From contig DMCH01000028.1 of assembly GCA_003446775.1 (NCBI GenBank), positions 27,890 to 39,467 on the forward strand: a stretch of DNA of 11,578 bases, written 5' to 3'. Of this stretch, positions 7,507 through 11,578 are shown one piece after another. Positions within the stretch are counted from its first letter, which is position 1; every line of letters starts with the position of its first letter. The notes under the pieces were generated by a model. It saw nothing but the letters and a program-made list of their open reading frames with translations. It did no database searches and had not been told where the DNA came from. A program made the translations under genes and the position numbers. Origin of the DNA: Chloroflexota bacterium (GTDB lineage: Bacteria > Chloroflexota > Dormibacteria > Dormibacterales > Dormibacteraceae).

Positions 7507-7555
7507 CTGTGCACTCTTCGTGAGACGGTCTGTGCACTTTTGGTGAGAGCCGACA
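7507..7555. repeat. Right terminal inverted repeat
   Basis: Its reverse complement begins TGTCGGC and aligns colinearly with 5530-5578, with nine mismatches in 49. It carries two AAAAGTGCACAG-type motifs (one reading AAGAGTGCACAG) offset by 23 bp, like the left end. Confidence 0.85.
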
Positions 7556-7560
7556 CTCCC
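7556..7560. repeat. Right 5-bp target site duplication (CTCCC)
   Basis: This is identical to 5525-5529 and abuts the right terminus GCCGACA. These are also the first five bases of the composite palindrome 7556-7725, so the insertion point was the edge of that repeat. Confidence 0.8.
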
Positions 7561-7725
7561 CACCCGGCGCGCTTTGCCCGCCGACCTCCCCACTGCGTGG
7601 GGAGGCGACAAAAAGGTCATACCTTTTGTCGTCGGCACGTCTTCAGTTGTAGGGGTGGCGGCAGTCGCCTCCCCGCCACGCGGGGAGGTCGGCCGGCCCG
7701 CGAAGCGGGCCCGCCGGGTGGGGAG
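7556..7725. repeat. 170-bp composite palindrome with nested hairpins
   Basis: The outer arms CTCCCCACCCGGCG (7556-7569) and CGCCGGGTGGGGAG (7712-7725) are perfect 14-bp inverse complements. The arms continue with imperfect similarity inward to about 7609 and 7665. Nested inside are four hairpins: 7585-7605 (9-bp stem, TGC loop), 7606-7631 (CGACAAAAAGGT against ACCTTTTGTCG, one bulge), 7668-7688 (9-bp stem, CAC loop) and 7695-7711 (7-bp GC stem, GAA loop). It resembles a REP/BIME- or MITE-like unit. It fills most of the ligA-gatC gap downstream of the inserted element, carries no gene I can see, and may also end ligA transcription. Confidence 0.75.
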
Positions 7726-7739
7726 AATCGAGCCGCCCT

Positions 7740-7745
7740 TAAGCT
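7740..7745 (+). promoter_or_regulatory. Candidate -10 box for the gatCAB operon (leaderless)
   Basis: TAAGCT lies 7 nt before the gatC ATG at 7753. The short interval (AATCGCA) has no Shine-Dalgarno sequence, which fits a leaderless transcript starting at gatC. No convincing -35 is seen because the palindromic repeat ends just upstream. Confidence 0.45.
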
Positions 7746-7752
7746 AATCGCA

Positions 7753-8046
7753 ATGCCATTAACACGCGATCAGGTCCGCCACGTCGCGCAGCTCGCGCGA
7801 ATCGCCCTCGAACCCGGCGACGAGGAGTTCTACGCCGAGCAGCTGAGCGGCATCCTCGAACACATCGACCGGCTGCAGGAGGTCCCCACCGACGACATAC
7901 CGCCCACGGCCCAGGTCGTAGAGGTGACCAACCCGCTGCGCGACGATGTGCCGCGCCCCGGCCTCACGCAGGAGGAGGCGCTCGCCAACGCCCCCGCGGC
8001 CGTCAACGGCTTCTTCCGCGTGCCCTCGATTCAAGACGAAGCATGA
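7753..8046 (+). CDS. gatC: Asp-tRNA(Asn)/Glu-tRNA(Gln) amidotransferase subunit C
   Basis: This 97-aa protein has the usual size for GatC, the small subunit that wraps around GatA and stabilises the GatA-GatB assembly. It shows the family pattern: an N-terminal helix with VRHVAQLARIAL (8-19), a second helix with YAEQLSGILEHIDRLQEV (about 28-45), then a proline-rich extended tail including DDIPPTAQV and RDDVPRPG. The ATG at 7753 fits the family N-terminus. The open frame continues upstream through the palindromic repeat and into the mobile element, but that part is not GatC-like. The stop overlaps the gatA start in ATGA (8043-8046), indicating translational coupling. It is first in the gatC-gatA-gatB-mntP unit, with a candidate promoter immediately upstream. 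Confidence 0.93.
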   Translation: MPLTRDQVRHVAQLARIALEPGDEEFYAEQLSGILEHIDRLQEVPTDDIPPTAQVVEVTNPLRDDVPRPGLTQEEALANAPAAVNGFFRVPSIQDEA

Positions 8047-9503
8047 GCGAGCTCACGGAGCTCACGATCGCCGAGGCGGCGCGGCTGTTGCGACTGCACT
8101 CGATCTCCGCCACGGAGCTGGTGACCGCGCATGTCGAGCACATCGCGCGTGTCGACCCCTTGGTCAAGGCCTTCCTCCGCTTCACTCCGGAGCTGTACGA
8201 GAAGCAAGCGGAAGAGGCCGATCGAAAGCTGAAGCGCGAGCAAGGCGGGCTGCTGACCGGCATCCCAGTCGCGATCAAGGACGTGCTGTGCGTTAAGGGC
8301 GTGGAGACGACGGCCGGATCGCAGATCCTGCGCGGCTTCAAACCGCCTTATACGGGTACTGCGGTGTCGCGATTGTTCGACGAGGGAGCGGTGATGCTCG
8401 GAGTGACCAACTGCGACGAGTTCGCCATGGGCAGCTCGACCGAGAACTCCGGCTACTTCCCCACGCACAACCCGTGGGACCTCGACCGCGTCCCCGGCGG
8501 GAGCTCGGGGGGCAGCGCCGCGGCGGTGGCGGCGGGCGAGGCGATGATCGCGCTCGGCACCGACACCGGCGGCTCGATCCGCCAGCCGGCCGCGGTGTGC
8601 GGCGTGGTCGGCATGAAGCCCACATACGGACGCGTCAGCCGTTACGGCCTGATCGCATTCGCCTCCAGCCTCGACCAGATCGGGCCGTTCGCGCGCTCGG
8701 TCGAGGACGCCGCGCTGGTGCTCGAAGCCATGGCCGGGCACGACCCGCTCGACGCCACCAGCTCCGACCGACCCAACGACGTGCGTCGAGACCTCGACAA
8801 GGGCGTCAAGGGCATGCGGCTGGGCTTGCCGCGCGAGTACTCCCAGGTCGAGGGCATGGAGCCGGGCGTGAATGCAGCGGTGCGTGAGGCGATCAAGGCC
8901 CTCGAAAAAGGGGGTGCGGAGATCGTCGACGTGACGCTGCCTCATACGGACTACGGGCTTGCCGCCTACTACATCATCGCCCCCGCCGAGTGCTCGTCCA
9001 ACCTGGCGCGGTTCGATGGCGTGAAGTACGGGCTGTCGGTGCAGGACGTCGACAACATCACCGATATGTACATGCGCGCTCGGCGTCAGGGGTTCGGGAC
9101 CGAGGTGCGGCGCCGGATCATGCTCGGCACCTACGCGCTGTCGAGCGGCTACTACGACGCCTACTACCTGAAGGCGCAGAAGGTGCGCACGCTCATCAAG
9201 CGCGACTTCGACGAGGCCTTCGCCAAATGCGACGCCATCGTCAGCGCCACATCGCCGGTGGTCGCGTTTCCGATCGGATCGCGCACCGAGGACCCGCTGT
9301 CGATGTACCTCTGCGACGTGCTCACGCTGGGCGGCAACCTTGCGGGCCTGCCAGGGATCAGCGTGCCGTGCGGCATGTCGCAGGGATTGCCAGTGGGCTT
9401 GCAGGTGCTGGCGCCGCAGTGGCGGGAGGATGTGGCGTTGCGCGTCGCGCGGGCCTATGAGGTGGCGAGCGGCGTCAAGGCTGAGGTCGCGTCCGTTGGC
9501 TGA
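8043..9503 (+). CDS. gatA: Asp-tRNA(Asn)/Glu-tRNA(Gln) amidotransferase subunit A
   Basis: This 486-aa amidase-signature protein has the Ser-cisSer-Lys triad intact: K79 in GIPVAIKD, S154 in PGGSSGGS and S178 in GTDTGGSIR. These positions coincide with the numbering reported for Staphylococcus aureus GatA. It hydrolyses glutamine and sends ammonia through the complex to GatB, where misacylated Asp-tRNA(Asn) or Glu-tRNA(Gln) is amidated. It is cytoplasmic and soluble. Its start is in the ATGA overlap with gatC, and its end overlaps the probable gatB start TTG at 9496 by 8 nt. This tight coupling suits the 1:1:1 complex. The protein looks complete, with no missing conserved block. Confidence 0.97.
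   Translation: MSELTELTIAEAARLLRLHSISATELVTAHVEHIARVDPLVKAFLRFTPELYEKQAEEADRKLKREQGGLLTGIPVAIKDVLCVKGVETTAGSQILRGFKPPYTGTAVSRLFDEGAVMLGVTNCDEFAMGSSTENSGYFPTHNPWDLDRVPGGSSGGSAAAVAAGEAMIALGTDTGGSIRQPAAVCGVVGMKPTYGRVSRYGLIAFASSLDQIGPFARSVEDAALVLEAMAGHDPLDATSSDRPNDVRRDLDKGVKGMRLGLPREYSQVEGMEPGVNAAVREAIKALEKGGAEIVDVTLPHTDYGLAAYYIIAPAECSSNLARFDGVKYGLSVQDVDNITDMYMRARRQGFGTEVRRRIMLGTYALSSGYYDAYYLKAQKVRTLIKRDFDEAFAKCDAIVSATSPVVAFPIGSRTEDPLSMYLCDVLTLGGNLAGLPGISVPCGMSQGLPVGLQVLAPQWREDVALRVARAYEVASGVKAEVASVG
9483..9487 (+). promoter_or_regulatory. Shine-Dalgarno supporting the gatB TTG start
   Basis: GAGGT, inside the gatA coding end, lies 8 nt before the TTG at 9496. It favours translation of gatB from that codon rather than from the GTG codons at 9562/9565, although the repeat itself contributes a GGGAG-like stretch upstream of those. 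Confidence 0.4.
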
Positions 9504-10950
9504 TCGTTCTTCACGCCCCTCTCCCCAGCCCTCTCCCCTGCTGGGAGAGGGGGACTGGGAAGTGGTGATCGGCATGGAAGTGCATGTGCAGCCGCGCACG
9601 CGCACGAAGATGTTCTGCGGCTGCGCGATCGGGCAGCTCGGCGACCCGCCCAACTCCAACGTGTGCGAGGTCTGCATGGGCATGCCGGGCGTGCTCCCGG
9701 TCATCAACAAAGCCGCGGTCGAGGCTTGCCTGAAGACCGCCCTGGCCCTGAAGTGCGAAATCCCACGTCACACGAAGTTCGACCGCAAGAACTACATGTA
9801 TCCGGACCTGCCGAAGGGCTATCAGATCAGCCAGTACGACCTGCCGATGAGCGTCAACGGTGTCCTCGAGCTGGACGGCCGCCAGGTGCGCATCCGGCGC
9901 GTGCACCTCGAGGAGGACACGGGCAAGTTGATCCACGCCGGCGACAAGCTGCACAAGGCCCGGGAGTCGTTTGTCGACCTCAATCGGGCCGGGGTGCCGC
10001 TGATGGAGATCGTCAGCGAGCCCGACATCCGGTCCGCCGACGAGGCGCGCGACTACGCCCAGGCGCTGCGCACGCTCCTGCGGACCATCGGCGCGTCTGA
10101 GGCGGAGATGGAAAAGGGCCAGTTGCGCGCCGAGCCGAACATCTCCATCAGGCGCTATGGGACTGATGACCTGGGCGTAAAGACCGAGCTCAAGAACATC
10201 AACTCGTTCCGCGCCCTTCACCGAGCCATCGAGTTCGAGGTCAAGCGGCAGATCGAGGTGGTGGAGGCGGGCGGTACGGTCGTGCAGGAGACCCGCGGCT
10301 GGTCGGAGGCCGAGCAGCGCACCTTCTCGCAGCGGAGCAAGGAGTTCGCTGAGGATTACCGCTACTTTCCCGAGCCCGACCTGCCGCCGCTGGAGCTCGA
10401 CCGCGCCTGGATCGAGGACCTTCGCCGCGCGCTGCCGGAGCTCCCGGGCTCCCGTCGAGCGCGGCTCATCTCCGACTACGGGTTGCCTGCGGCCGACGCG
10501 GCCTCGATCGCCGCCGACCGCGACCTCGCCGACCTCTTCGAGGCGGCCGCCAGAGCCAGCGGGGACAACAAGCGGACGGCCAACTGGGTCATCGGCGAAG
10601 TGGCGCCGTCTGGCAAATCCCCAACTCCCGACCACCTCGCCGAAGTGGTAACGCTCGTCGCCACCGGCAAGATCACGCGCGACCAGGGCCGCGAGGTGCT
10701 GGCGGAGTCGATGAACGGCGGCGGGTCGCCGTCCGAGATCGTGGCCAAGCGAGGGCTCGCCCAGGTGAGCGATCCCGCCGCGGTGCGCGCCGCCGTGGAG
10801 GCCGTCATCGCCGAGAACCCGAAGGCGGTGCAGGACTACCGGGCGGGCAAGGTCCGCGTCCTGGATTTTCTGGTCGCCCAGGTCCTCAAGCGCGACCGGC
10901 AGATCGACCGCAGCCTGGCCAACGACCTGCTGAAAGAACTGTTGAGCTAG
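9496..10950 (+). CDS. gatB: Asp-tRNA(Asn)/Glu-tRNA(Gln) amidotransferase subunit B
   Basis: The protein is 484 aa from the TTG at 9496. GatB binds the tRNA, phosphorylates the misacylated Asp or Glu with ATP and amidates it with ammonia from GatA. Visible signatures are WEVVIGMEVHVQ (21-32), a zinc-type cysteine set C41, C43, C57, C60, the conserved block KFDRKNYMYPDLPKGYQ (94-110), and a C-terminal helical YqeY-like tRNA-binding region (about 340-484). The odd part is residues 6-19, SRPSPQPSPLLGEG, encoded by a GC-rich repeat lying between the start and the conserved domain; most GatB proteins reach WEVVIG within a few residues. The TTG start gives MAD-like residues before the repeat and an 8-nt overlap with gatA. 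If translation began at GTG 9562, the repeat would be untranslated but the first conserved residues would be lost. mntP follows 4 nt after the stop. Confidence 0.94.
   Translation: MADRSSRPSPQPSPLLGEGDWEVVIGMEVHVQPRTRTKMFCGCAIGQLGDPPNSNVCEVCMGMPGVLPVINKAAVEACLKTALALKCEIPRHTKFDRKNYMYPDLPKGYQISQYDLPMSVNGVLELDGRQVRIRRVHLEEDTGKLIHAGDKLHKARESFVDLNRAGVPLMEIVSEPDIRSADEARDYAQALRTLLRTIGASEAEMEKGQLRAEPNISIRRYGTDDLGVKTELKNINSFRALHRAIEFEVKRQIEVVEAGGTVVQETRGWSEAEQRTFSQRSKEFAEDYRYFPEPDLPPLELDRAWIEDLRRALPELPGSRRARLISDYGLPAADAASIAADRDLADLFEAAARASGDNKRTANWVIGEVAPSGKSPTPDHLAEVVTLVATGKITRDQGREVLAESMNGGGSPSEIVAKRGLAQVSDPAAVRAAVEAVIAENPKAVQDYRAGKVRVLDFLVAQVLKRDRQIDRSLANDLLKELLS
9516..9552. repeat. CCCTCTCCC-type hairpin repeat inside the gatB 5' end
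   Basis: CCCCTCTCCCC (9516-9526) is followed by CCCTCTCCC (9529-9537), a 5-nt loop and GGGAGAGGG (9543-9551), giving a perfect 9-bp stem. This differs from the other hairpin family in the window. In the gatB frame it encodes PSPQPSPLLGEG with no stop. Repeats of this sequence type, usually intergenic, occur in many GC-rich bacterial genomes (general knowledge, not searched here). Confidence 0.7.
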
Positions 10951-10954
10951 CACG

Positions 10955-11518
10955 GTGGCTCGCGTCATCGCGCTGATCCTGCCGCTGTGCCTCGACACGT
11001 TTGCGGTCGCGGCGGCCATCGGGATCACGCGACCCACAGGAGCCCAGCGGATTCGCTTCAGCCTCCTGTTCGCGGCGTTCGAGGGCGGCATGCCGGTGAT
11101 CGGGCTACTGGTCGGGGCCGGCCTCGGCCGGGTCATCGGGGGCTGGTCGGAGTACGTCGCGATCGCCGCGCTGGTGGTCCTTGGCGTCTACATGCTTTGG
11201 GCCCGCGCCGACAATGCCGACCAGGATCGAGTGCAGAAGCTGGCCGCCAGCCGTGGTCCGGCAGTGATCGCGCTCGGCCTGAGCGTCAGCCTAGACGAGC
11301 TGGCGATCGGGTTCAGCCTGGGCCTGCTGAACGTGCCGATCGTCCCCGCGATCGTGCTCATCGCCGCCCAGGCGTTCGTCGTCTCGCAGGTCGGCTTCGC
11401 CCTGGGCGGGAGGATCGGCGAGGCGACCCGAGAGGGCGCAGAGCGCCTCGCTGGAACGGTGCTGATCGTGATCGCGGGCGCCCTGCTGGTGGGCCGGTTT
11501 CTAGGGCATTCCAACTAG
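10955..11518 (+). CDS. mntP: MntP-family manganese efflux pump
   Basis: This 187-aa membrane protein has about six hydrophobic segments in two related halves, which is the MntP (formerly YebN/DUF204) layout. Repeated acidic motifs sit in the membrane: LDTFAVAAAIG with D14 near the N-terminus and SLDELAIGFSLG with D114 and E115 in the second half, matching aspartates important in the characterised E. coli protein. A short charged loop (about 84-102) separates the halves. The family exports Mn2+ to prevent manganese excess. The start is GTG at 10955, 4 nt after the gatB stop, so it is probably transcribed with gatCAB. No yybP-ykoY-type manganese riboswitch leader is possible in that 4-nt gap, so any metal control would have to act elsewhere. 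Substrate is inferred from the family only. Confidence 0.85.
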   Translation: MARVIALILPLCLDTFAVAAAIGITRPTGAQRIRFSLLFAAFEGGMPVIGLLVGAGLGRVIGGWSEYVAIAALVVLGVYMLWARADNADQDRVQKLAASRGPAVIALGLSVSLDELAIGFSLGLLNVPIVPAIVLIAAQAFVVSQVGFALGGRIGEATREGAERLAGTVLIVIAGALLVGRFLGHSN

Positions 11519-11524
11519 CGACCA

Positions 11525-11540
11525 CCCCGCCGTCACGGGG
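11525..11540 (+). terminator. Weak hairpin after mntP
   Basis: CCCCG (11525-11529) and CGGGG (11536-11540) can pair across a 6-nt loop, 7 nt after the mntP stop. The stem is only 5 bp and no T-tract follows, so this is a possible but poor intrinsic terminator. The remaining bases to 11578 show no recognisable gene. Confidence 0.25.
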
Positions 11541-11578
11541 CGTTCAGATAAGGTGTTGTGCAGCATTTCGCCAGCGAG

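Larger units (their letters stand above)
5530..7555. mobile_element. Non-autonomous IS21-family element with passenger ligase gene
   Basis: This 2,026-bp unit is bounded by matching inverted ends that start 5'-TGTCGGC and is flanked by the 5-bp direct repeat CTCCC. Each end carries two copies of a subterminal CGAAAAGTGCACAG-type motif at 23-bp spacing. Multiple terminal repeats and TG...CA ends are characteristic of the IS21 family. Inside are remnants of the IS21 genes istA (N-terminal helix-turn-helix) and istB (C-terminus), with most of both genes deleted. An intact AMP-binding ligase gene occupies the rest on the opposite strand. With no full transposase it could move only if IstA/IstB were supplied in trans. 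It separates ligA from gatC, a pair likely adjacent before insertion. The passenger region appears less GC-rich than the flanking genes by eye. Confidence 0.85.

Noticed and set aside
7409..7537. Longer start (7537) for the passenger ligase
   Set aside because: It would begin inside the right terminal inverted repeat, and the added residues do not resemble the family N-terminus. The ATG at 7408 has a well-placed TANNNT box.
7471..7752. Upstream extension of the gatC open frame
   Set aside because: It runs through the terminal repeat of the mobile element and the palindromic repeat. GatC family similarity begins at the ATG at 7753.
8031..11136. Two long minus-strand open frames (8031-9710 and 9511-11136) opposite gatA and gatB
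   Set aside because: They mirror the codons of well-supported Gat subunits and overlap each other, and no domain is recognisable.

Overview
The window is high-GC bacterial chromosome. It has a divergent upstream gene, tightly packed + strand housekeeping genes, and one clear foreign insertion. The gene order pcrA/uvrD - ligA - gatC - gatA - gatB resembles that of Firmicutes and other Gram-positive-like lineages. GC-rich codons, GTG/TTG starts, -10-like TANNNT boxes set 7-10 nt before ATG codons (suggesting leaderless mRNAs) and GC-rich hairpin repeats together suggest an uncultured Chloroflexota/Dormibacterota or actinobacteria-like organism. That placement is tentative because no rRNA or other decisive marker is present.

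Layout. Bases 1-20 hold the edge of a hairpin repeat. A GAF-domain class III nucleotide cyclase lies on the minus strand (23-1180). It is divergent from a UvrD/PcrA helicase (1278-3503), which overlaps the NAD-dependent DNA ligase LigA (3500-5509) by 4 nt, so these two repair/replication genes are translationally coupled. Next comes a 2,026-bp transposable element (5530-7555) with about 49-bp terminal inverted repeats, each carrying two copies of a subterminal motif at 23-bp spacing, and a 5-bp target duplication CTCCC. Inside it are a deleted, frameshifted IS21-type istA/istB remnant and an apparently intact PaaK-like adenylate-forming ligase gene pointing the opposite way. The element sits in the first bases of a 170-bp composite palindrome (7556-7725) that fills the rest of the ligA-gatC gap. 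The gatC-gatA-gatB operon follows (7753-10950), encoding the tRNA-dependent amidotransferase that completes Asn-tRNA(Asn) and/or Gln-tRNA(Gln) synthesis. A MntP-type manganese exporter gene (10955-11518) begins 4 nt after gatB. The last 60 bases hold a small hairpin and no recognisable gene.

How it fits together. UvrD/PcrA and LigA act in unwinding and nick sealing during repair. GatCAB is an essential translation-fidelity enzyme in organisms lacking AsnRS or GlnRS. The most unusual points are the IS21-derived cargo element carrying an acyl-adenylating enzyme, a second repeat family that appears to have been read in frame into the GatB N-terminus, a cyclase lacking the usual transition-state arginine, and the repeated TANNNT-start arrangement.
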